Part shown: positions 24,179 to 34,111 of the stretch, piece by piece | Layout of the letters: each line of letters begins with the position of its first letter | Position numbering within the stretch: the first letter of the stretch is position 1 | Assembly: GCF_001592225.1 (NCBI RefSeq) | Contig: NZ_BCWN01000004.1 | Coordinates: 146,603 to 210,602 of the forward strand | Length of the DNA stretch: 64,000 nt | Reading direction: 5' to 3' | Source: Castellaniella caeni NBRC 101664 | GTDB taxonomy: Bacteria; Pseudomonadota; Gammaproteobacteria; Burkholderiales; Burkholderiaceae_B | Program-made: the position numbers and the translations under genes | The notes under the pieces: model-generated | Seen by the model: only the letters and a program-made list of their open reading frames with translations | Database searches by the model: none | Told to the model about the DNA's origin: nothing

Positions 24179-25432
24179 TCAGTCCAAAAAAGGAAAACGA
24201 ATGTCCGGCACGCGGCCCGAAACCAGATCGGCCAGCACCCTGCCCGAGCCAGCGCCCATGGTCCATCCCAGGCTGCCGTGCCCTGTGTTGAGATACAGGT
24301 TGCGGATGCGCGAGCGGCCAATCAACGGCACATTGGAAGGCGTCGTTGGCCGCAGGCCGGACCAGAACTGAACGTTATCAAAATCGAGGGCATTTGGGAA
24401 CAAAGACCGGGCGTGTTCCACCAGCTGATTGCAACGGCCCGTATCCAGCGCGCGCGAATAGCCGCCGATCTCGGCGGTGCCCGCCATGCGCAGATGATCG
24501 CCCAGGCGCGAAGTGACGATCTTGGCCTCTTGATCGACCAGGCTCACCATCGGCGTGGCGTCGGGATCGCGCAGCCCGAAGGTGGCCGAATAGCCCTTGG
24601 CCGGATACACCGGGCAGGCCACCCCCAGCGGGGCCAGCAGCATGGGGCTGAAGCTGCCCAGCGCCACGACGTAGGCGTCGGCCTTCAGGGCGCGAAAGAA
24701 ACCGTCGGGCTCGATGAGCTCGGCCACCGACACCCGCCCGTTGACGGGCACCAGGCGGTTGACGTGCGTATTGAAGCGAAAAACCACGCCCGCGTCGCGC
24801 GCCTTCTCGGCCAGGGCGCGCGTAAAGAGATGGACGTCGCCCGATTCGTCGTCGGCGGTGAAGTCGCCGCCGACGATGGGATCGCGCGCGGCGGCCAGGG
24901 CGGGCTCGATGCGCACGACTTCGGCGGCGTCCAGCACCCGGCGATCCACCCCCAGCTCGCGCATCAGCGCCGCACTGGCCTGGGCGTGCTCGAACTCGCG
25001 CGGATCGCGGTAGAAGGCCAGGATGCCGCGTTCGAGGTGATCGTATTCGATGCCCAGCTCGGCGCGCAGTTCGCGCAGGGTGGCCCGGCTGTACTGCGCC
25101 AGGCCGACCATGGCGCGCAGGTTGGCATTGAAGCGCGCGGCGCGGCATTCGGCCAGAAAGCGCGCACACCACAGCCACTGGCGCGGGCTGAGCCGCAGGC
25201 GCACCCGCAGCGGGGCGTCGGCCCGCCCCATCCAGCGCAGGATGTTGTTGAGCGTGTGTCGGCTGGCCCAGGGTTCGGCATAGCAGACCGATATCTGGCC
25301 GCCATTGGCGCGGCTGGTTTCCAGTGCGGCCCCCGGGCGGCGGTCGATGACCTCGACCTCGTGGCCTGCCCGGGCCAGCCACCAGGCGCTGGACACCCCG
25401 ATGATGCCCGCCCCGAAAACGGCAACTTTCAT
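24179..25432 (-). CDS. FAD-dependent amino-acid oxidoreductase (DadA-like)
   Basis: A 417-residue flavoprotein. It begins with the dinucleotide-binding motif MKVAVFGAGIIGVSSAWWLARAG, then ETSRANGGQISVCYAEPWAS, the signature that places it with D-amino-acid dehydrogenase small subunit DadA, and ends with the FAD-binding stretch LNTGHGSLGWTMGAGSGRVLADL. DadA oxidatively deaminates D-amino acids and feeds electrons to quinone at the inner membrane. Substrate specificity is not certain from sequence. The start ATG overlaps the stop of the ferredoxin-reductase gene by 4 bases. Confidence 0.85.
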   Translation of the reverse strand: MKVAVFGAGIIGVSSAWWLARAGHEVEVIDRRPGAALETSRANGGQISVCYAEPWASRHTLNNILRWMGRADAPLRVRLRLSPRQWLWCARFLAECRAARFNANLRAMVGLAQYSRATLRELRAELGIEYDHLERGILAFYRDPREFEHAQASAALMRELGVDRRVLDAAEVVRIEPALAAARDPIVGGDFTADDESGDVHLFTRALAEKARDAGVVFRFNTHVNRLVPVNGRVSVAELIEPDGFFRALKADAYVVALGSFSPMLLAPLGVACPVYPAKGYSATFGLRDPDATPMVSLVDQEAKIVTSRLGDHLRMAGTAEIGGYSRALDTGRCNQLVEHARSLFPNALDFDNVQFWSGLRPTTPSNVPLIGRSRIRNLYLNTGHGSLGWTMGAGSGRVLADLVSGRVPDIRFPFLD

Positions 25433-26472
25433 GCCCGCACCTCGGCGCGGTCGGCCTCGGACGTAAAGGCATCGGCATAAAAGGCGTCCGGCGGCAGGCC
25501 GCACAGGTGGACGAAATCGCGCCGGGCGGCTTCGACCATGGGCGGCGCGCCGCAGGCATAGACCTGATGGGCGGACAGATCGGGCAAATCGGCCATCACG
25601 GCCTGGTGCACCCAGCCGGTGCGCCCCGCCCAGCCGTCTTCGGGCCGGGCGTCGGAGACCACCGGCACGAAGGTGAAACCGGGCCTTTGCGCCTGCCAGG
25701 CTCGCGCCAGATCGGCTTGATAAAGATCTGCCGGGCGGCGCCCGCCCCAGTAGAGCACGGCCGGGCGGCGGTCGTCGCGCGCGAGCATGCCTTCGACCAT
25801 GGCCTTGATGGGGGCAAAGCCCGTGCCACTGGCCAGGAAGACGATGGGCCGATCGTCGTCACGCAGGAAAAACGACCCCAAGGGCCCTTCGATGCGCAGG
25901 ATGTCGCGCGCCTTGAGCGGTTGATCGGTGCCGCCAAACAGCCGATCGGTAAAAGCCCCGCCCGGCATGTGACGCACGTGCAGCTGCACGCGATGGTCGT
26001 GCACCTGCGCGCATGCCATGGAATAGCTGCGCCGACTGCCGTCCTTGAAGAGGAATTCGAGATACTGGCCCGGCTGAAAATTGAAGGCTTCGGCGGACGG
26101 CAGCTGCAAGGTGAGCTCGATGACGTCGGTGGCCAGCGGCGTGAGCGCCTGCACCCGCACCGGCATCTTGCGCACGACGATGTCGCCACGCATCCGCACT
26201 TCTTCGGCCTCGATGCAGAGGTCGGATGTGGGACGCGCCTGGCAGAACAGGGTGTAGCCCTGGGCCAGGTCGGCGGCATCCAGAATGCGCTCGGGCGCCA
26301 CCCCGGCTTCGTAGCTGCCCGACACCACCTTGCCGCGGCAGGTCGAACACGTGCCGTTGCGACAGCTGTAGGGCAACACCATGCCGGCGGCCAGGGCGGC
26401 ATCGAGTATGGTCTGGCCGGGCTCGGCGATGAAATCCCGACCCGCTGGCTGCACCGAGACCTTGAAGCTCAT
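25429..26472 (-). CDS. 2Fe-2S/FAD reductase (CDP-6-deoxyglucoseen reductase or phenol hydroxylase P5-like)
   Basis: A 347-residue electron-transfer protein. Residues 1-90 form a plant-type ferredoxin with the cluster motif C-x4-C-x2-C in SCRNGTCSTCRGK and the fourth Cys in TLFCQARP. Residues 100-200 hold the FAD domain (FQPGQYLEFLFKDGSRRSYSMA, with the R-x-Y-S flavin motif) and residues 205-330 the NAD domain (IVFLASGTGFAPIKAMVE, YACGAPPMV). It transfers electrons from NAD(P)H via FAD to its iron-sulfur centre and an unknown oxygenase or dehydratase partner. First gene of the operon with the DadA-like and UgpB-like genes, 61 bases downstream of parC. Confidence 0.85.
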   Translation of the reverse strand: MSFKVSVQPAGRDFIAEPGQTILDAALAAGMVLPYSCRNGTCSTCRGKVVSGSYEAGVAPERILDAADLAQGYTLFCQARPTSDLCIEAEEVRMRGDIVVRKMPVRVQALTPLATDVIELTLQLPSAEAFNFQPGQYLEFLFKDGSRRSYSMACAQVHDHRVQLHVRHMPGGAFTDRLFGGTDQPLKARDILRIEGPLGSFFLRDDDRPIVFLASGTGFAPIKAMVEGMLARDDRRPAVLYWGGRRPADLYQADLARAWQAQRPGFTFVPVVSDARPEDGWAGRTGWVHQAVMADLPDLSAHQVYACGAPPMVEAARRDFVHLCGLPPDAFYADAFTSEADRAEVRA

Positions 26473-26533
26473 GAGGCATTCCACAAAAAAATGTCACAGA
26501 AGCAGGCATTCTATCGCGCGTGAACCGCCCGGC

Positions 26534-28834
26534 CTACTTGGCAAACAGGCTGGGCTGCTTGATCTTCACATCCAGCAGCTTGCCCTTGCGCGCCCGGCGC
26601 CCGGTGTACTCGGCCAGATCGTCCGGCGACAGCACGAGTTCAGTGTCGCGGGCGCGATAGACGCCGCGCAGCACGAGCCCCGTGGGCCCCACCCCGGCCC
26701 ATTGGGCCAGACGGTCGCCGGTATCCAGCCCCATGAGAATGGTGCCGCGCCCACCGCCCGAGAGCACCTTGAACTCGTCCAGCGCCACCACGAGGAACTT
26801 GCCTTTCTCGCTGAACAGGGCCACGGCCTGGTCGTCGGCGCGCAACAGCAGCGGCTTGAGCAGGGTGTCGCCCTTTTCGACCGTGATGAACTGCTTGCCC
26901 GCATGCTGGCGCGTGGCCAGGTCGCCCACGCGCGCCACGAAGCCGTAGCCCGAGGCCACGCCCAGCAGCACGCGCTGCTCGGGCGGCGCCACCAGCATGT
27001 GCACGATGCGGCTGCCCGCCTCCAGCGTCAGCATCGCGGTGACGGGCTGACCATCGCCCCGGGCCGACGGCAGGCTGGACACCGGCACGCAATAGCTGCG
27101 CCCAGTGCTGGAGAGGGCCAGCAGGTCTTGCGTGCTGCGGCATTCGACCACGTCGTAGAGCGCATCGCCGGTCTTGAAGCTGAACTGGCTGGCGTCGTGC
27201 CCATGGCCCTGGCGCACACGCAGCCAGCCCTTTTGCGACATGACGACGGTGACCGGTTCGTCAACCACCTGCGCTTCCAGCACGGCCCGGTCGGCAGCCT
27301 CGATGAGCGTGCGCCGATCGTCGCCGTACTGCTTGGCGTCGGTCTCGATCTCGCGGATCATCAGGCGCTTGAAGGCCTCGGGGTTGTCCAGCAGATCCTG
27401 CAAGGCCTGTTGGTCTTCACGCTTCTGGGCCAGCTCTTGTTCGATGCGGATGCCCTCCAGGCGGGCCAGCTGGCGCAAGCGCATTTCCAGAATGTCGTCG
27501 GCCTGGCGTTCACTGAGCGCAAAGCGTTGCATCAGCGCGGCGCGCGGCTCTTCGGCCTCGCGGATGACGCGGATGACCTCATCGACGTTGAGGTAGACGA
27601 TGCTGCGCCCTTCCAGGATGTGGATGCGGTCGAGCACCTTGTCGAGCCGGTGGCGCGTACGCCGCGTGACGGTCTGCGCGCGAAACGCCAGCCAGGATTC
27701 GAGCACCTGGCGCAGGCTGCGCTGGCCGGGCCGCCCATCGGTATCGATGCACACCAGGTTGAGCGACACATTGCCTTCCAGGCCGGTGCGCACCAGCAGG
27801 AGATTGACGAATTCCGTGCGGTCGATGGTGCGCGACTTGGGCTCGAACACCAGGCGCACGGGCGCATCCTTGCCCGATTCGTCGCGCACGGTGTCGAGCA
27901 GACCCAGCACCAGGGCGCGGTTTTGCTGCTGCTCGGCCGACAGCGTCTTTTTGCCCGCGCGCGGCTTGGGGTTGGTCAGTTCTTCGATGGTTTCGAGGAT
28001 TTTCTGCGACGAAGCGCCGGGCGGCAGTTCGGTGACCACCAGCTGCCACTGGCCGCGCGCCAGTTCTTCAAAGTGCCAGCGCGCCCGCGCCTTCAGTGTG
28101 CCGCGCCCCGTGGCGTAGATTTGCGCGATGTCCTCGGGCGCGGAGATGATCTGTCCGCCGCCGGGAAAATCCGGCCCTGGCACCAGGGCGTAGAGATCGG
28201 CATCATCCAGCCCAGGCTTGCGCAACAGCGCCACGCAGGCCTTGGCCACTTCGCGCAGATTGTGCGAGGGGATTTCGGTGGCCATGCCCACAGCGATGCC
28301 CGAAGCACCGTTGAGCAGCATGATGGGCAGGCGCGCGGGCAGGCACACCGGCTCTTGCTGGCTGCCGTCGTAGTTGGGCGTGAAATCGACCGTGCCCTCG
28401 TCGAGCTCGTCGAGCAGCAGGCGCGAAAACGGCGTCAGGCGCGCTTCGGTATAGCGCATGGCCGCGGCGTTGTCGCCGTCGCGCGAACCAAAATTACCCT
28501 GACCATCGATGAGCGGATAGCGCAGCACGAAGTCTTGCGCCATGCGCACCATGGCATCGTAGGCGGCCTGATCGCCGTGCGGATGATACTTGCCCAGCAC
28601 GTCGCCCACCACCCGGGCCGACTTCACGGGCCGGGCCTGCGGCCCCAGCCCCATGGCGTCCATGGCATACAGAATGCGCCGCTGTACGGGTTTCTGGCCG
28701 TCCGACACCTCGGGCAGGGCGCGTCCGCGCACCACCGAAACGGCGTAATCCAGGTAGGCCTGTTCGGCATACTGGGCCAGCACCAGCGATTCATCACCGC
28801 CTGCATCCGGCAGGCTCGGCATGTTTGCATCCAT
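26534..28834 (-). CDS. parC: DNA topoisomerase IV subunit A
   Basis: A 766-residue type IIA topoisomerase breakage-reunion subunit. The catalytic tyrosine is Y128 in [10 protein letters not shown], the helix-turn region [16 protein letters not shown] lies at 81-96, and a coiled-coil tower (about 420-480) is followed by a shortened C-terminal beta-pinwheel. With ParE it decatenates replicated chromosomes. Residue 89 is Gln where E. coli ParC has Ser80, the main quinolone-contact position, and residue 93 is Asp where E. coli has Glu84. It follows parE by 9 bases, so the two are co-transcribed. The C-terminal domain distinguishes it from GyrA. Confidence 0.93.
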   Translation of the reverse strand: MDANMPSLPDAGGDESLVLAQYAEQAYLDYAVSVVRGRALPEVSDGQKPVQRRILYAMDAMGLGPQARPVKSARVVGDVLGKYHPHGDQAAYDAMVRMAQDFVLRYPLIDGQGNFGSRDGDNAAAMRYTEARLTPFSRLLLDELDEGTVDFTPNYDGSQQEPVCLPARLPIMLLNGASGIAVGMATEIPSHNLREVAKACVALLRKPGLDDADLYALVPGPDFPGGGQIISAPEDIAQIYATGRGTLKARARWHFEELARGQWQLVVTELPPGASSQKILETIEELTNPKPRAGKKTLSAEQQQNRALVLGLLDTVRDESGKDAPVRLVFEPKSRTIDRTEFVNLLLVRTGLEGNVSLNLVCIDTDGRPGQRSLRQVLESWLAFRAQTVTRRTRHRLDKVLDRIHILEGRSIVYLNVDEVIRVIREAEEPRAALMQRFALSERQADDILEMRLRQLARLEGIRIEQELAQKREDQQALQDLLDNPEAFKRLMIREIETDAKQYGDDRRTLIEAADRAVLEAQVVDEPVTVVMSQKGWLRVRQGHGHDASQFSFKTGDALYDVVECRSTQDLLALSSTGRSYCVPVSSLPSARGDGQPVTAMLTLEAGSRIVHMLVAPPEQRVLLGVASGYGFVARVGDLATRQHAGKQFITVEKGDTLLKPLLLRADDQAVALFSEKGKFLVVALDEFKVLSGGGRGTILMGLDTGDRLAQWAGVGPTGLVLRGVYRARDTELVLSPDDLAEYTGRRARKGKLLDVKIKQPSLFAK

Positions 28835-28843
28835 CGGTTTTCC

Positions 28844-30805
28844 TTACACGTCCAGTTCGGCCAGGTTGCCCTTTTCTTCGAGCCAGCTGCGCCGCTGATT
28901 GGCCTCGCCGCGCGCCATCAGCATGTCGAACATCCGTACCGAATCCGGACGCCCGGTGTCACCGTGGCGCACCCGCGCCAGACGGCGCGTGTCCGGGTTC
29001 AGCGTGGTGTCCCAGAGCTGCTCGGCATTCATCTCGCCCAGGCCCTTGAAGCGGCTGATGCGCCAGGCGCCTTCGCGTACGCCTTCGCCGCGCAGCTTTT
29101 CCTGCACGGCATCGAGTTCGAGCTGATCAAGACAGTACAGCTTGCGCGCCGGGCGCTTGCCTGCGGCGGGCACGTCCACCCGAAACAGCGGCGGGCGGGC
29201 GATATACACATGGCCCGCTTCGATGAGGCGCGGGAAATGGCGCAGGAACAGCGTCAGCAGCAAGACCTGAATGTGCGCGCCATCGACGTCGGCATCCGAC
29301 AGAATGCAGATGCGCCCATAGCGCAGGCCCGACAGATCGACGTCCTGCCCCGGCGCGTGGGGATCGACGCCGATCGCCACGGAAATATCGTGGATTTCGT
29401 TGTTGGCAAAGAGGCGGTCGCGCTCGACCTCCCAGGCGTTCAGGATTTTGCCGCGCAAGGGCAAAATGGCCTGAAATTCTTTGTCGCGCCCCATCTTGGC
29501 CGAGCCGCCCGCCGAATCGCCCTCGACCAGAAACACTTCGGTGCGCGCGGCGTCCGACGATTCGCAATCGGTGAGCTTGCCCGGCAGCACCGCCACGCCC
29601 GAGCCCTTGCGCTTTTCCACCTTGCGCGCCGCCCGGGTGCGCGCCTGCGCCTGGCCGATGGCCAGTTCGGCCAGGCGCTTGCCGTATTCCACGTTGGCGT
29701 GCAGCCAGAGTTCCAACGCATTGCGCACGAAACCGCCCACCAGGCGCACGGCGTCGCGGCTGTTCAGCCGCTCTTTGATCTGCCCCTGGAACTGCGGGTC
29801 GAGCACCTTGGCCGACAACACGAAACTGGCCCGGGCAAAGACGTCTTCAGGCAACAAGCGGATGCCCTTGGGCAGCAGATTGTGCAGCTCGGCAAACGAC
29901 TTGACCGCCGTGAACAGGCCCTCGCGCAGGCCCGATTCGTGCGTGCCACCCGCGGGCGTGGCGATCAGGTTGACGTACGACTCGCGCACCACCGCGCCTT
30001 CGGCCGTCCAGGCCAGCACCCACTGGGCGCCCTCGCCCAGCGCGTACTGCTCGTCGTCTTCGGCGGCGTACTGCTGGCCGGCAAACAGCGGCACCAGGGG
30101 CTCGGTGCCCGCCAAGGCCTCGCTCAGGTAACCCTTCAGGCCCGCCTCGTAGTGCCATTCGCGCTGCTGGCCCGATTTTTCCAACGTCAGCGTGACGCGC
30201 GTGCCGGGCAGCAGCACGGCCTTGCTGCGCAGGGCGTGTTCAAGCTCGCCCAGCGGGATCTGCGCCTGGTCGAAATAGCGGGCGTCGGGCCAGGCGCGCA
30301 CGCGCGTGCCCGAGCGGCGCTTGCCCACGGCCCCCACCTGGCGGAGCGGTTCGACCACGGCCCCATCGGCAAAGACGATGCGGTATTCGCCGCCGTCGCG
30401 CCACACCGTGACTTCCAGCCGACCAGACAGCGCGTTGGTGACCGACACCCCCACCCCGTGCAGACCGCCCGAAAACGCGTAGGCGCCGCCGTCAGCCTTG
30501 TTGAATTTGCCGCCCGCGTGCAGGCGCGTGAACACGAGTTCGACCACCGGCGCGTGTTCTTCGGGGTGCTCGCCCACCGGGATGCCGCGCCCGTCGTCTT
30601 CCACCGACACGCTGCCATCGGCATGCAGCGTGACGGCAATGCGGTGGCCAAAGCCCGCCAGGGCCTCGTCCGCCGCGTTGTCGATCACTTCCTGGACGAT
30701 ATGCAGCGGATTGTCGGTGCGCGTATACATCCCGGGCCGCTGGCGTACTGGCTCCAGCCCCTTCAGAACCCGAATCGACGATTCGTCGTAGCGTGCAGTG
30801 CTCAC
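28844..30805 (-). CDS. parE: DNA topoisomerase IV subunit B
   Basis: A 653-residue GHKL ATPase/TOPRIM subunit. ATP-site motifs are [15 protein letters not shown] (Asn Mg ligand), [10 protein letters not shown] and [15 protein letters not shown]. The TOPRIM domain has [22 protein letters not shown] and the metal-binding DADVDG. Length and adjacency to parC favour ParE over GyrB. It provides the ATP-driven strand-passage gate. It is transcribed divergently from trxA, with a 151-base intergenic region holding an inverted repeat. Confidence 0.93.
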   Translation of the reverse strand: MSTARYDESSIRVLKGLEPVRQRPGMYTRTDNPLHIVQEVIDNAADEALAGFGHRIAVTLHADGSVSVEDDGRGIPVGEHPEEHAPVVELVFTRLHAGGKFNKADGGAYAFSGGLHGVGVSVTNALSGRLEVTVWRDGGEYRIVFADGAVVEPLRQVGAVGKRRSGTRVRAWPDARYFDQAQIPLGELEHALRSKAVLLPGTRVTLTLEKSGQQREWHYEAGLKGYLSEALAGTEPLVPLFAGQQYAAEDDEQYALGEGAQWVLAWTAEGAVVRESYVNLIATPAGGTHESGLREGLFTAVKSFAELHNLLPKGIRLLPEDVFARASFVLSAKVLDPQFQGQIKERLNSRDAVRLVGGFVRNALELWLHANVEYGKRLAELAIGQAQARTRAARKVEKRKGSGVAVLPGKLTDCESSDAARTEVFLVEGDSAGGSAKMGRDKEFQAILPLRGKILNAWEVERDRLFANNEIHDISVAIGVDPHAPGQDVDLSGLRYGRICILSDADVDGAHIQVLLLTLFLRHFPRLIEAGHVYIARPPLFRVDVPAAGKRPARKLYCLDQLELDAVQEKLRGEGVREGAWRISRFKGLGEMNAEQLWDTTLNPDTRRLARVRHGDTGRPDSVRMFDMLMARGEANQRRSWLEEKGNLAELDV

Positions 30806-30835
30806 GAATATGCCCCATCAACCATCAAAAAGACC

Positions 30836-30857
30836 ACCATTTTACGAAGATAATGGT
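30836..30857. promoter_or_regulatory. inverted repeat in the parE-trxA divergent region
   Basis: ACCATT (30836-30841) and AATGGT (30852-30857) are separated by 10 bases of AT-rich sequence. Spacing suits a dimeric regulator or an overlapping pair of promoters. No protein can be assigned. Confidence 0.35.
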
Positions 30858-30956
30858 ATGCTTATCGACATCGGGCCCGCCGCGCCCCGCTGCGCGATTA
30901 CACAATCTGGCCCCCGCCTTCCCTTTTCCAGCATTTGCGCACTGACCGCACACACT

Positions 30957-31283
30957 ATGAGCGACTCCATCAAGCACGTAAGCGACACGTCCTTCCAGGA
31001 CGACGTGCTCCAATCCGATCTTCCCGTTCTCGTCGACTACTGGGCCGAATGGTGCGGCCCCTGCAAGATGGTCGCCCCGCTGCTCGATGAAGCCGCTAAG
31101 CAATACCAGGGCCGGGTCACCATCGCCAAGCTCAACGTCGATGACAACCCCGACAGCGCCAGCAAGTACGGCATCCGTGGCATCCCCACGCTCATGCTGT
31201 TCAAAGACGGCAAGGTTGCCGCCACCAAGGTGGGCGCCCTGTCCCGTAGCCAGCTGCAGGCGTTTCTCGACGAATCCCTCTAG
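30957..31283 (+). CDS. trxA: thioredoxin
   Basis: A 108-residue thioredoxin with the redox site WCGPC in [14 protein letters not shown] (about residues 28-41), the cis-Pro loop [11 protein letters not shown] and the C-terminal helix [13 protein letters not shown]. It is the general cytoplasmic dithiol reductant and would also recycle the thioredoxin-coupled arsenate reductase encoded at 57.8 kb. The ATG at 30957 gives the standard family length; a longer in-frame reading extends into the promoter region. rho follows 91 bases downstream, the usual trxA-rho order. Confidence 0.97.
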   Translation: MSDSIKHVSDTSFQDDVLQSDLPVLVDYWAEWCGPCKMVAPLLDEAAKQYQGRVTIAKLNVDDNPDSASKYGIRGIPTLMLFKDGKVAATKVGALSRSQLQAFLDESL

Positions 31284-31300
31284 TCTCCCCTACCTGTTGC

Positions 31301-31341
31301 GTTGACCTCACGCGCGGGCCCGTTCCTGGCCCGCCGTCAAC
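31301..31341 (+). terminator. hairpin in the trxA-rho intergenic leader
   Basis: Outer arms GTTGAC (31301-31306) and GTCAAC (31336-31341) enclose an inner stem GCGGGCC (31314-31320) and GGCCCGC (31328-31334). No T run follows directly, but a pyrimidine-rich tract continues to the rho start. It may be a partial terminator of trxA or a rho leader structure. Confidence 0.5.
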
Positions 31342-31374
31342 CCGACGTTTGTTTCTTCCTTTTCTCCCTTTCCC

Positions 31375-32631
<1,257 letters not shown>

Positions 32632-32644
32632 GCGAGCATCTTTC

Positions 32645-33985
32645 ATGAGTCTTCCTTCCGTCGAGCAGTTTCTCAGCCAGCTACAGGCACGCGACCCCCA
32701 TCAGCCCGAATTCATGCAGGCTGTCAAAGAAGTCATGCACAGCCTGTGGCCTTTCATCCAGAAAAATCCGCGTTACGCCAGCCAGGCTTTGCTCGAACGC
32801 ATCGTCGAACCCGAACGCGCATTCCAGTTCCGCGTCTGCTGGATGGACGACACCGGCCACACCCGCGTCAACCGCGGCTTTCGCATCCAGCACAGCTCGG
32901 CCATCGGTCCCTACAAGGGCGGCATGCGCTTTCACCCCTCGGTGAACCTGTCCATCCTCAAGTTCCTGGCCTTCGAGCAAACCTTCAAGAACGCGCTCAC
33001 CACCCTGCCCATGGGCAGCGGCAAGGGTGGCTCCGACTTCGACCCCAAGGGCAAGTCCGACGCCGAAGTGATGCGCTTCTGCCAGGCGCTCATGACCGAA
33101 CTCTTCCGCCACCTGGGCCCCGACACCGACGTGCCGGCGGGCGACATCGGCGTGGGTGCGCGCGAAGTGGGCTTCATGGCGGGCATGATGAAAAAGCTCT
33201 CCAACCAGACGGGCAGCGTGTTCACGGGCAAAGGCCTCACCTTCGGCGGCAGCCTCATCCGTCCCGAAGCCACGGGCTACGGCGTGGTCTACTTTGCCGA
33301 AGAAATGCTCAAGAAATCCGGCCAGTCGCTCGAAGGCTACCGCGTCTCGGTCTCGGGCTCGGGCAACGTGGCGCAATACGCCATCGAAAAATGCATGCAG
33401 CTGGGCGCCCGCGTGGTCACGGTGTCCGACTCGCACGGCTGCGTGGTCGACCCCGAAGGCTTCACGCCCGAAAAGCTGGCCGCCCTCATCGAGATCAAGA
33501 CGCAAAAGCGCGGCAACGTCGAAGAATACGCCAAGCAGTTCGGCCTCACCTACGAAGACGGCAAGCGCCCCTGGCACGTGCCGGTGGACGTGGCCCTGCC
33601 CTGCGCCACGCAAAACGAACTCGAAATCGAAGACGCCAAGACGCTCATCGCCAACGGCGTGCGCTGCGTGGCCGAAGGCGCCAACATGCCCTCCAGCATC
33701 GAAGCCGCCAACGCCTTCATCGCGGCGGGCGTGCTGTATGCGCCGGGCAAGGCCAGCAACGCGGGCGGCGTGGCGGTCTCCGGTCTCGAAATGAGCCAAA
33801 ACGCCCAGCGCCTGTCCTGGACACGCGAAGAAGTGGACGCCAAGCTGCATGCCATCATGCGCGACATCCACGAAAACTGCGTGCGCTACGGCAGCGACGA
33901 CGGCCAGGTCAACTACCTCAACGGCGCCAATATCGCCGGCTTCGTCAAGGTTGCCGACGCCATGCTGGCCCAAGGGGTGTACTAA
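32645..33985 (+). CDS. gdhA: NADP-type glutamate dehydrogenase
   Basis: A 446-residue hexameric-type glutamate dehydrogenase. Substrate-site lysines are in GPYKGGMRFHPSVN and GSGKGGSDFDPKGKSD; the dinucleotide fold begins VSGSGNVAQYAIEKCMQLGA. Length and the alpha-helical ends fit the biosynthetic, NADP-dependent small GDH class that makes glutamate from 2-oxoglutarate and ammonia. It starts 13 bases after rho, so read-through from rho is likely, and it is followed by a very strong terminator. Confidence 0.96.
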   Translation: MSLPSVEQFLSQLQARDPHQPEFMQAVKEVMHSLWPFIQKNPRYASQALLERIVEPERAFQFRVCWMDDTGHTRVNRGFRIQHSSAIGPYKGGMRFHPSVNLSILKFLAFEQTFKNALTTLPMGSGKGGSDFDPKGKSDAEVMRFCQALMTELFRHLGPDTDVPAGDIGVGAREVGFMAGMMKKLSNQTGSVFTGKGLTFGGSLIRPEATGYGVVYFAEEMLKKSGQSLEGYRVSVSGSGNVAQYAIEKCMQLGARVVTVSDSHGCVVDPEGFTPEKLAALIEIKTQKRGNVEEYAKQFGLTYEDGKRPWHVPVDVALPCATQNELEIEDAKTLIANGVRCVAEGANMPSSIEAANAFIAAGVLYAPGKASNAGGVAVSGLEMSQNAQRLSWTREEVDAKLHAIMRDIHENCVRYGSDDGQVNYLNGANIAGFVKVADAMLAQGVY

Positions 33986-34017
33986 ATGCCCGCCACACAG
34001 ATGTCAGCACATCCGTG

Positions 34018-34043
34018 AAAAAAGCTCCCTCGGGAGCTTTTTT
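34018..34043 (+). terminator. Rho-independent terminator after gdhA
   Basis: A perfect 12-bp stem AAAAAAGCTCCC / GGGAGCTTTTTT with a two-base loop. The A and T tracts on both sides make it usable on both strands. Confidence 0.95.
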
Positions 34044-34111
34044 CTTGTCCACGGCAAGCCGCCGCACAGGGCCATTGCGGGGCGGGACGCCGACCGCCGC
34101 GCGGGCGCCGC

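Noticed and set aside
21938..25480. An 1180-codon open reading on the plus strand
   Set aside because: It runs antisense through pilL, the ugpB-like gene and dadA. No ribosome site and no recognisable domain.
26381..30853. A 1490-codon open reading on the plus strand
   Set aside because: It is the antisense of parC and parE. High GC removes stops in this frame; composition is rich in His, Gln, Arg and Ala with no domain pattern, and both sense genes are certain.
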